Assembly (NCBI RefSeq): GCF_021531055.1
Contig: NZ_JADYTL010000002.1
Location: 124,001-188,000, forward strand
DNA length: 64,000 bases
Source of the DNA: Collinsella tanakaei
GTDB lineage: Bacteria > Actinomycetota > Coriobacteriia > Coriobacteriales > Coriobacteriaceae
Direction: 5' to 3'
The translations under genes and the position numbers were made by a program. Position 1 is the stretch's first letter. The number at the start of each line of letters is the position of its first letter. Of this stretch, positions 15,744 to 22,185 are shown in pieces. Below the pieces are notes generated by a model. That model was given only the letters and a program-made list of their open reading frames with translations. It was not told the DNA's origin and did no database searches.

Positions 15744-16163
15744 ATGACCGCACAGAGCTTCGGCGCCACCATCGCAGCCCTTCGCAAGCAGAAGGGCATG
15801 ACGCAGCTTGAACTCGCCCGCCAGATGGGCGTGACCGACAAAGCCGTCTCCAAGTGGGAACGGGATCTCTCGTTTCCGGACGTCGCCTCGCTGCCCAAGC
15901 TGGCGGAGGTGCTCGGCACCTCCGTCGACGAGCTGCTTGAGGTAAAGAGCGCCGCGCAGGAGGAGCCCGACGCCCCAACCACGAAGGTCCCCGCCCTCGT
16001 CGAGCTTGTGCTCAAAGCCGTCGCGCTCGCCATGGGCGTCGGCGTCACCGCCCTCACCATCATGGACGAGATCGAGCCACGCCACGCGTTCTGCCTGCTC
16101 GGCATCGGCCTTGCCTGTCTGGCGCTCGTTTTGCTGTCCCACACCGACGAGACGGACGAGTGA
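15744..16163 (+). CDS. XRE-family regulator with two membrane helices
   Basis: A 139-residue protein. Residues 1-68 are an XRE helix-turn-helix (TIAALRKQKGMTQLELARQMGVTDKAVSKWERDLSFPDVASLPKLAEVLGTSVDELL). Two hydrophobic segments (VLKAVALAMGVGVTALTIM and FCLLGIGLACLALVLL) follow, suggesting membrane anchoring. Start 15744 follows GGAAAGG. The stop codon TGA is the first part of a GACAAG-type repeat (TGACAAG), so the repeat's edge defines the protein's end. Targets are unknown. Confidence 0.8.
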   Translation: MTAQSFGATIAALRKQKGMTQLELARQMGVTDKAVSKWERDLSFPDVASLPKLAEVLGTSVDELLEVKSAAQEEPDAPTTKVPALVELVLKAVALAMGVGVTALTIMDEIEPRHAFCLLGIGLACLALVLLSHTDETDE

Positions 16164-16248
16164 CAAGCTTGCGCCACCTTGCCACGCACACGGTAAGTTT
16201 GCACCTGGCACCATCTTGTCATGACGCAATCTTGTCACCATCTTGTCA
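16161..16248. repeat. Degenerate cluster of GACAAG-family repeats
   Basis: The region starts with TGACAAGCTTG, which includes the stop codon of the XRE gene. It contains the core TTTGCACCTGGCACCATC, then CTTGTC three times (ending at about 16220, 16236 and 16247). It looks like two or three partly deleted copies of the hairpin seen intact at 17046-17078. Confidence 0.75.
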
Positions 16249-16314
16249 AAACGTTGACGAATTGTAGATTTCCGCTCCTTAACCTCTTGCAATGACCGGG
16301 AAGGGAGTGGATCC

Positions 16315-17049
16315 ATGATGAGTCCGAACGAATGCACCGCCACCAGCGTCAGCCCGGTGGGCGACAACACCGATCCTCGCACCGTCGCAAGCAGGAAACC
16401 CATGCTCGCCGCCATGATCGTAGGAGCGCTCATCCTTGCTGCCACCGTCGTGCTCGCCCCCTCCCTCTGGACGTTTTTCTCTAACGGAGGAGCGGTCCGC
16501 ACATGGGTCGACTCACAGGGCGTCCTCGCTCCCGCCGCCATGGCAGCGCTCGTCGTAGCGCAGATCGTGGTCGCCATCCTGCCCGGCGAGCCGGTCGAAC
16601 TTGCCGCCGGCTACCTGTTCGGATTCTTCGAGGGTACCGTCATCTGCCTTGTCGGAGGCCTTATCGGCACCCTCGGCGTGACCGTGCTCGTCAAGGTATT
16701 CGGCCTGCGTGCCGTACGGACGTTCTTCTCGGAAGAACAGCTCGCGAGTATTTCATGGCTGCGCGACTCGAAGCGCTTCGAGCTCATCATGCTCATCGTG
16801 TTTTTAATCCCCGGCACGCCCAAAGACGTGCTCACCTATGCCGCGGGACTCACCGCGTGCCCTTGGTGGCGCATCGCAGCCATCGGCACGGTGGGCAGGA
16901 TCCCCTCGATCGTGACCTCGACACTCGCCGCCGGCTTCGCATCCGAAGGATCCTGGACGGCTGCCGGTATCACGCTGATCGCAACCGGCATCATCGTCGC
17001 GGGCGGCGCGGTCGCGTACCGCGCCCTCAGTCGGCGCGCGGCGCGGTGA
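16315..17049 (+). CDS. TVP38/TMEM64 (DedA-like) family membrane protein
   Basis: A 244-residue membrane protein with a VTT domain. The conserved first motif is AILPGEPVELAAGYLFGFFEGTVI (about residues 88-112), followed by GGLIGTLGVTVLVKVFG. The second conserved block is FLIPGTPKDVLTYAAGL (about 164-180), with paired re-entrant glycine/proline turns. A further block, WRIAAIGTVGRIPSIVTSTLAAG, follows. Members are thought to be lipid scramblases or transporters in the inner membrane. Start 16315 follows GGGAGTGG. The stop codon TGA lies inside the left arm of the 17046-17078 palindrome. Confidence 0.88.
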   Translation: MMSPNECTATSVSPVGDNTDPRTVASRKPMLAAMIVGALILAATVVLAPSLWTFFSNGGAVRTWVDSQGVLAPAAMAALVVAQIVVAILPGEPVELAAGYLFGFFEGTVICLVGGLIGTLGVTVLVKVFGLRAVRTFFSEEQLASISWLRDSKRFELIMLIVFLIPGTPKDVLTYAAGLTACPWWRIAAIGTVGRIPSIVTSTLAAGFASEGSWTAAGITLIATGIIVAGGAVAYRALSRRAAR

Positions 17050-17078
17050 CAAGTTTGTACCTGGCACCATCTTGTCAC
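17046..17078. repeat. GACAAG-family palindrome carrying two stop codons
   Basis: Arms GTGACAAG (17046-17053) and CTTGTCAC (17071-17078) enclose TTTGTACCTGGCACCAT. The plus-strand TGA at 17047-17049 ends the TVP38 gene. The minus-strand TGA at 17077-17075 ends the convergent XRE-desulfoferrodoxin gene. The RNA hairpin would form at the 3' end of both transcripts. Confidence 0.92.
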
Positions 17079-17680
17079 GCAGGGCGCTCGCGACGCGGCG
17101 TGCGGACGCGGAACAGCCCGTGTCGGTTGCAGTACGCGAAGATCGCGCCTGACATCCCCACGCGAATGCGCGCGGCCGCCTCCTGCTCCGGATAGAGCTT
17201 CGCGAGCGTGATGCCGCCCGTGTTCACGTAGGCGATGAAGCTGATGAAGTGATCTTTGGTCATGGGATGGTCGAGCGTGATGTACCACTCGTCCTCGATG
17301 CGCTCCACCGCGATCGCATGGTCGTCATCCGGCTCCTCCGCCTCGCAGGGTGCCAGTTGCACGCCGCAGCACGAAAACGATCCCTCGCCCAGCGCGTGGA
17401 TCACGTTGCCGCAGACGGGACACACGTAGAACTTGGAGCGCATGAGGTTCGCCGCACGGTTGGCGTTTTGCCGCACATCGCCCGTCAACAGCTCGGCAAC
17501 CGAGACGCCGAGCGCGGCGGACAGCGGCTCCACAAGCGAGATGTCGGGCAGGCCGCGCCCGGATTCCCACTTGGACACCGCCTTGTCCGTCACGCCGATG
17601 GCGTCGGCAAGCGCTCGCTGCGTGAGCCCGCGCTGCTCGCGAAGGGTCTTGATGGTATCGCCGGTCAGATAGGTCGCCAT
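17075..17680 (-). CDS. XRE regulator fused to a complete desulfoferrodoxin (superoxide reductase) domain
   Basis: A 201-residue fusion. Residues 1-65 are an XRE helix-turn-helix (TIKTLREQRGLTQRALADAIGVTDKAVSKWESGRGLPD). Residues 84-110 carry the desulforedoxin iron centre: Cys87, Cys90, Cys104 and Cys105 in the CxxC...CC pattern. Residues 118-190 match the superoxide reductase iron site: His121, His138 (HPM), His144, Cys184 and His187 (CNRHGLF). All expected ligands are present. Known superoxide reductases reduce superoxide in anaerobes; here the enzyme fold may instead serve as a redox sensor for the DNA-binding domain. Start 17680 follows AAGGA. The stop codon lies in a shared palindrome. 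Confidence 0.88.
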   Translation of the reverse strand: MATYLTGDTIKTLREQRGLTQRALADAIGVTDKAVSKWESGRGLPDISLVEPLSAALGVSVAELLTGDVRQNANRAANLMRSKFYVCPVCGNVIHALGEGSFSCCGVQLAPCEAEEPDDDHAIAVERIEDEWYITLDHPMTKDHFISFIAYVNTGGITLAKLYPEQEAAARIRVGMSGAIFAYCNRHGLFRVRTPRRERPA

Positions 17681-17862
17681 GATGGGTCCTTTCGCTGGTA
17701 TGCGGCGCGGTCGGTGCGCCCCTCGATCAACCACAGTATGCGGCGACGCGGTGGCATGCGCCACCTACGGACCGTAGGGCCGCGGCATCGGCGACGAGCA
17801 TGCGAACCCGCAACACGCTATCATGGACCCGATATGTCCCGCTCCCGCGGAAAGGCTACGCC

Positions 17863-18225
17863 ATGCCTCACAAAACCATCCCCGAGATGTCGTTCCCCCA
17901 GATCTACCCCCTGCTTGTGGCGAAAGCCGAGCGGAAGGGCCGTACCAAAGCGGAGGTGGACGAGATCATCTGTTGGCTGACCGGCTACGACGAGGCGGCG
18001 CTCGACAACCTGCTCGAACGTGACATCACCTACGCGGAGTTCTTCGGCAGCGCGCCGGCGCTGAATCCCGACCGCTCGCTCATCACCGGCAAAATCTGCG
18101 GCGTCGATGTCGCGACCATCGAGGATCCGGTCGAACAGAACGCGCGCTACCTCGACAAACTCGTCGACGAGCTCGCGCGCGGACGCGCGATGGAAAAGAT
18201 CCTACGCCGGTCCTCGGCATCGTGA
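17863..18225 (+). CDS. DUF2200 family protein
   Basis: A 120-residue protein closely matching the DUF2200 pattern: MSFPQIYPLLVAKAERKGRTKAEVDEIICWLTGYDEAALDNLL, then APALNPDRSLITGKICGV, then EDPVEQNARYLDKLVDELARGRAMEKIL. The function of this soluble cytoplasmic family is unknown. Start 17863 follows GGAAAGG; a longer ORF from 17800 lacks a ribosome binding site. It precedes the DNA-alkylation-repair gene by 77 bp on the same strand and may be co-transcribed. Confidence 0.85.
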   Translation: MPHKTIPEMSFPQIYPLLVAKAERKGRTKAEVDEIICWLTGYDEAALDNLLERDITYAEFFGSAPALNPDRSLITGKICGVDVATIEDPVEQNARYLDKLVDELARGRAMEKILRRSSAS

Positions 18226-18302
18226 CGATGTCCGAAACGTCCGTCGCATCGCATCGATGCGATGCGCGTGGATACGGTGCCGATGCGCCTTCGAGGGAGC
18301 CG

Positions 18303-19010
18303 ATGATGCCCGATATGACGAACCGAATCGAACGCGAGCTCGCAGCGATCGCCGACCCTGCATACCGGGCGTTCCAGGCAAAGCTCGTGCCCACCGTCGA
18401 TGCCGTGCGCATCCTCGGCGTGCGCACGCCCGCGCTTCGCGCATATACCAAGCGGCTCGTCCGTGAGCGCGAAGGCGACGCCCGCTCGTTTCTCGCCGAG
18501 CTCCCCCATGCGACCTACGACGCGAATAATCTGCATGGCGAGCTGATCGGTCGAATGGCGCAGACGCCCGAGGAGGCGTTCGCGCTGCTCGACGCCTTCC
18601 TCCCCTTCGTCGACAACTGGGCGACCTGCGACCTCATCCGCATCCCCGCCTTCAAACGCAATCTGCCCCCGGTGCTCGACAAAATCCGTTCATGGACCGC
18701 CTCCGACCACGAATACACGGTCCGTTTCGGCGTGGTCCAGCTTATGACCCTCTTTTTGGACGACGCCTTCGACCCCGAGCAGCTCGCCATCGTCGCCGCC
18801 ATCGATCGTGAGGAGTACTACATCAATATGGCACGCGCTTGGTACTTCTCGTTCGCGTTAATCAAGCAGCCCAGCGCGACGCTACCTCTCTTTGAACGAA
18901 GGCCGATCGCCCTCGACGCGTGGACGCACAACAAGGCGCTCCAAAAGGCCCGGGAAAGCCGCCGCATCTCCCCTGAGCGGAAGGCATATCTGCAATCGCT
19001 CAAGGTATAA
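18303..19010 (+). CDS. DNA alkylation repair protein (AlkD-like HEAT-repeat glycosylase)
   Basis: A 235-residue all-helical protein of the DNA alkylation repair (AlkC/AlkD-type) family. Family cues are ILGVRTPALRAYTKRLVRE, HATYDANNLHGELIGRM, FLPFVDNWATCDLIRIPAFKRN, FGVVQLMTLFLDD, EEYYINMARAWYFSFALIKQP and WTHNKALQKARESRRISPERKAYL. The VDNWATCD and INMARAW segments line the lesion-binding cleft of AlkD. Such enzymes remove alkylated bases such as 3-methyladenine. Start 18303 (ATGATG) follows GAGGGAG. It shares a repair theme with the imported MGMT gene at 3.5 kb, but the two are unlinked. Confidence 0.88.
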   Translation: MMPDMTNRIERELAAIADPAYRAFQAKLVPTVDAVRILGVRTPALRAYTKRLVREREGDARSFLAELPHATYDANNLHGELIGRMAQTPEEAFALLDAFLPFVDNWATCDLIRIPAFKRNLPPVLDKIRSWTASDHEYTVRFGVVQLMTLFLDDAFDPEQLAIVAAIDREEYYINMARAWYFSFALIKQPSATLPLFERRPIALDAWTHNKALQKARESRRISPERKAYLQSLKV

Positions 19011-19130
19011 CGTTAAATTTGAAAACAGAAGCACAAAAGATGTTTGCCTATACGGCAAAGCTGGCTACACTGGACATGCAACGCCCGCCTACCCTCGCCA
19101 GCCATTTCGATACGTCGGGAGAAGCCGTCT

Positions 19131-19349
19131 ATGAAATCTCGTATCAGAGAGCTGCGGCACCGCTACGGCATCAGCCAAACCGAGCTCGCCGAAGCTGTAG
19201 GTACAACACGTCAGACCATCATCTCGATCGAGGCAGAGCGCTTCACCACGTCCCTCCCGACGGCATACAAGATCTCGCATTTCTTCGCCCTGACCATCGA
19301 GGAGGTTTTCGATTTCTCGGAGATCGACCGGGAACTGTGGGAGGAGTGA
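19131..19349 (+). CDS. Small XRE-family regulator
   Basis: A 72-residue protein consisting of a helix-turn-helix (RELRHRYGISQTELAEAVGTTRQTIISIEAERFTTSLPTAYKISHFFALTIEEVFDF). It belongs to the minimal XRE class often found beside small membrane proteins. No such partner is adjacent. Start 19131 follows GGGAGAAG. It ends 13 bp before the stop of the convergent esterase gene. Confidence 0.82.
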   Translation: MKSRIRELRHRYGISQTELAEAVGTTRQTIISIEAERFTTSLPTAYKISHFFALTIEEVFDFSEIDRELWEE

Positions 19350-19362
19350 GCGCCACCGCGCA

Positions 19363-20034
19363 TCATGCCAAGAACGACTCGAGCGCGGCAAGACCGGTCT
19401 CGAAGCGCTCGCGATGATGCTGCATGTGGTTGCCCGGACCGAGCGAGCATGTCACCTCGCAGCCCCGTTCGCGCAGGATCTCCGCGCACGCTTCCATGTT
19501 GTCCTGCACGCCGCGCATGATCGGCGCGCCGGCCTTGGGTTCCTTTTTGCCCAACGAGAAGAACGCGTGCTTACCCGTGCCGTCAAACGGAAGGTCGCGC
19601 AGGTAGTCGACAAAGCCTTCGTACCACAGCGAGCCCGACAGGCACGCGCACGCCGAAAAGATCCGGTCGCCCGTGAACGCATAGAGGGCGAACAGGCCGC
19701 CGAGCGAATAGCCGCAGATCGCACGATGCGCAGGCCGACGCGCCCCGGTCTGAGCCTCCACGAGGGGCACGACCGTCTCGCGGAGCTCGGTAAGCGTCGC
19801 CGCCGCCTTGCCGCCGAAGCGCGGGGCGCCCCGACGCAGAGCGGCGGCTTCCCACGGGGTCAACGCGTCGTTCCAGGTGCGGACGGGAACGCTCACCACC
19901 GTCGCCGCCCTGCCGCGCGCCATGGCGGCAAGACCCGCCGGATGGTCCGGGGAGTCGATGACGTAGATGACGGGCGAGGTATCGCCCGCGTTTCCGCGAT
20001 ACACCTCGACGCCGGTGATATCGATATAGCCCAT
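19363..20034 (-). CDS. Alpha/beta-hydrolase (IroE/Fes-like esterase)
   Basis: A 223-residue alpha/beta-hydrolase with the nucleophile elbow GYSLGG (CGYSLGGLFALYAF) around residues 108-113. The aspartate/glutamate and histidine of the triad are probably in FFSLGKKEPKAG and PGNHMQHHRERF. This set (GYSLGGL, SLGKKEPK, GNHxQH) is characteristic of the siderophore-esterase/YbbA group, but no siderophore genes are nearby, so the substrate is uncertain. There is no signal peptide, so it is cytosolic. It starts two bases after the stop of the upstream gene, indicating an operon. Confidence 0.8.
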   Translation of the reverse strand: MGYIDITGVEVYRGNAGDTSPVIYVIDSPDHPAGLAAMARGRAATVVSVPVRTWNDALTPWEAAALRRGAPRFGGKAAATLTELRETVVPLVEAQTGARRPAHRAICGYSLGGLFALYAFTGDRIFSACACLSGSLWYEGFVDYLRDLPFDGTGKHAFFSLGKKEPKAGAPIMRGVQDNMEACAEILRERGCEVTCSLGPGNHMQHHRERFETGLAALESFLA

Positions 20035-20036
20035 AG

Positions 20037-20477
20037 CTATCGCCCCATTCGCGTTCGCAACGCCCGAACACCGCTGACAGCAAGGCTGCCGCCCACCTTC
20101 GCCACCGCGACGACACCGCGTCCCGTCGCCGCAGCGACCTTGCGGGCAACGATCGGCGCCTCCTGCGCCGCTGTCTGCGCAGCACGAGCCGTCCGCTCTT
20201 TCGCGGCGGCCCCTGCGCGTGCGGCGGCGGCATCGAGACGCTGCTCGATGCGAGTCGCCTCGCGTCCCGAGAAATTCCGCTGGCCCTTACTCGTAAGCGC
20301 CGCCCCACCGGCGATCGCGGCCACTCCCGGTCCCGGCAAAATGCACATGGGAACACCGACGGCGATCAGGGCCGCGCCGGCAGTCATCTGGGCGGCTCCC
20401 TTGGCTTTCCTGCCGATCGGCACCGACGCGTCGGCGGCGCTCCGATTGTCGGAGGAACGATTCCTTTTCGGGTTCAT
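20037..20477 (-). CDS. Putative PGPGW-like small membrane protein
   Basis: A 146-residue protein. A hydrophobic hairpin around residues 30-62 holds the turn CILPGPGVAAIAGGAAL, resembling the PGPGW motif of small transmembrane proteins. The C-terminal half is Ala/Arg-rich and probably helical (DAAAARAGAAAKERTARAAQTA). Start 20477 follows GGAG nine bases upstream; an in-frame ATG at 20657 gives an unlikely N-terminus. It is followed after two bases by the esterase gene. Function is unknown. Confidence 0.55.
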   Translation of the reverse strand: MNPKRNRSSDNRSAADASVPIGRKAKGAAQMTAGAALIAVGVPMCILPGPGVAAIAGGAALTSKGQRNFSGREATRIEQRLDAAAARAGAAAKERTARAAQTAAQEAPIVARKVAAATGRGVVAVAKVGGSLAVSGVRALRTRMGR

Positions 20478-20717
20478 GGCACATCTCCGCTGAGGCAAGC
20501 TGACTGTCATTGCATCACCTATACCCATAGACGAGCGCATCCGAGCGGGTGTCGGCAAAATCGGGAAAGACGGAACATCCCGGAAACACTTTTCGAACGT
20601 CCAAGCGGACGGAGATGGGCGCTGAGTATCCATGTCATGCGATGCCGAATCGCGCAAAAACGGACAGCGTCTCGGTGCGCCGCAGCCCTTCGTAGCGATC
20701 CGACAACGTTCAAACAG

Positions 20718-21305
20718 CTACTTCGCTTGACGCTTGGCCGCGCGTCGTTCATCACGCATGCGAATCCGGTCGAGCGCCGCCTCCGCCGCGGAAAAACGGC
20801 ATCCGCAGTAGTTCTGCCGATACATGCCGAGCTCACGCGAGCGACGGGTCGCCTCCGGATACCACGGACGGAAATCCCGGATGACCGGCGTGAGCCCATG
20901 GGCGGCAGCCAATCGCGCGAGCACGTCGTTACACACATCGAACAGCTGATACGGGGAGACGGCGAGCGTCGTGGCGACATACTCGAACCCTCGAGCCTCG
21001 GCCACCTGCACCGCCTCGGCAAGACGCAGCGCGTAGCAGGCACGGCAGCGCCGCTCCCGCTCGCGCGCGCCGATGGGTGCCACGCCGCGCTCCCATGCGA
21101 CGTAATCCTCATCCGCCTCGATAAGCGGGATGCCGTTGTCGGCGGTCCAGCGCCTCAGCTCGGCCAAGCGCCGCTCATGCTCCTCGGCGGGTTGGATGTT
21201 CGGATTCGTCCAGCATATCGTGGGCTCGAACCCCTCTTCGACCAGCATGCGGACCGGCTCCAGCGAGCATGGCGCGCAGCAGGCATGCAGCAGCAAGCGG
21301 GTCAT
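20718..21305 (-). CDS. queH: Epoxyqueuosine reductase QueH
   Basis: A 195-residue QueH (formerly DUF208) protein, the last enzyme of queuosine synthesis in organisms lacking QueG; it reduces epoxyqueuosine in tRNA. The metal-binding cysteines are evident: HACCAPC near the N-terminus, RCRACYALRL in the middle, and GMYRQNYCGC near the C-terminus. The conserved TTLAVSPYQ lies between them. The ATG overlaps the stop of the upstream DUF3267 gene by four bases, so the two are co-translated. Other queuosine genes are not in the window. Confidence 0.93.
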   Translation of the reverse strand: MTRLLLHACCAPCSLEPVRMLVEEGFEPTICWTNPNIQPAEEHERRLAELRRWTADNGIPLIEADEDYVAWERGVAPIGARERERRCRACYALRLAEAVQVAEARGFEYVATTLAVSPYQLFDVCNDVLARLAAAHGLTPVIRDFRPWYPEATRRSRELGMYRQNYCGCRFSAAEAALDRIRMRDERRAAKRQAK

Positions 21306-21955
21306 CGGGCACCTCCCCTTTTCGGGTTGAACTCGTCCCCATCCAACGCGTCATCGAAGAAGCGGACGCCCCAGTCGGTATCCTCGCAGTACGCGATACG
21401 GCGATCGCGGACGATCGCCTCAACATATCCCCAGTCGCCCGTACATCCCGACAGGTGCAAGACGGCCAGCGTGTACCACAGCACCGGCCAGGCGCTCGCC
21501 GACGATGCCGCAAGCAAACCGATCGTCAACACGACCGTCGGCCCGAGAACGATCACCAGGTAGTGGCGGCGGCGGTAGACGATACCCTCCGCGCAGGCAT
21601 ATAGCATGCCGGCTTTCCAGTTGGCGCCGAACGTCACCCGCGAGCCCCGCGGGGCGAACAGCAAAAAAAGCAGCCCGTGCACAAGCTCGTGGACACCGAG
21701 GGAGATGAAGCAGCCCACGGCCCCGAGGAGCAGCCACAGGGTGGAAGGCGGCAACCCGAACGGTCGAGGCCCGGTCCCCTCGATGAACACCGCACCGAGC
21801 TCGGAACCCGCAAGACCGATGCGCCCTGGGACATCCAGCGCGAACCATGCGATTCCCAACACGACGCCGACGGCGACCGTCGCGATCGATCGGTTCGTCA
21901 TGCGCTTGAGAAACGCCTTGTCCTCGAAGGTATGTATGCTGGAGATCTCGTTCAT
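21302..21955 (-). CDS. DUF3267 zincin-like membrane metalloprotease
   Basis: A 217-residue membrane protein with the zinc-protease signature HELVH (GVHELVHGLLFLLFAP, about residues 88-103) inside a hydrophobic region. Four membrane helices are predicted. A later NWKAGMLYACAEGIVYRRRHYLVIVLGP segment is typical of DUF3267. Members are presumed intramembrane metallopeptidases with unknown substrates. The stop codon overlaps the queH start by four bases. Start 21955 is the only suitable ATG. Confidence 0.82.
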   Translation of the reverse strand: MNEISSIHTFEDKAFLKRMTNRSIATVAVGVVLGIAWFALDVPGRIGLAGSELGAVFIEGTGPRPFGLPPSTLWLLLGAVGCFISLGVHELVHGLLFLLFAPRGSRVTFGANWKAGMLYACAEGIVYRRRHYLVIVLGPTVVLTIGLLAASSASAWPVLWYTLAVLHLSGCTGDWGYVEAIVRDRRIAYCEDTDWGVRFFDDALDGDEFNPKRGGAR

Positions 21956-22185
21956 GGCTCACAGCATACACGGATTGCGGCCTGCACGCGAAGCCCGGGC
22001 TCCACCCGACGCGAAAAGCGGATAACCGGCACGCGAGCCGCGCGGGCAACGCGGCGGCGGCATCGCCGAATTATGCTCTTTGCGGCCCATACCTGCACGG
22101 TCACGCTCATATGCGATAATGGGGAATCGCATGCGCGGCACCGCGCACACTACCGAAACCCGACCGAGAGCGACAAGGAGCCCCC

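Noticed and set aside
15568-17078. CRISPR-like array from repeated GACAAG...CTTGTC units
   Set aside because: Copies are separated by whole genes with irregular spacing and variable sequence, and no cas genes are present. They are dispersed palindromic repeats.
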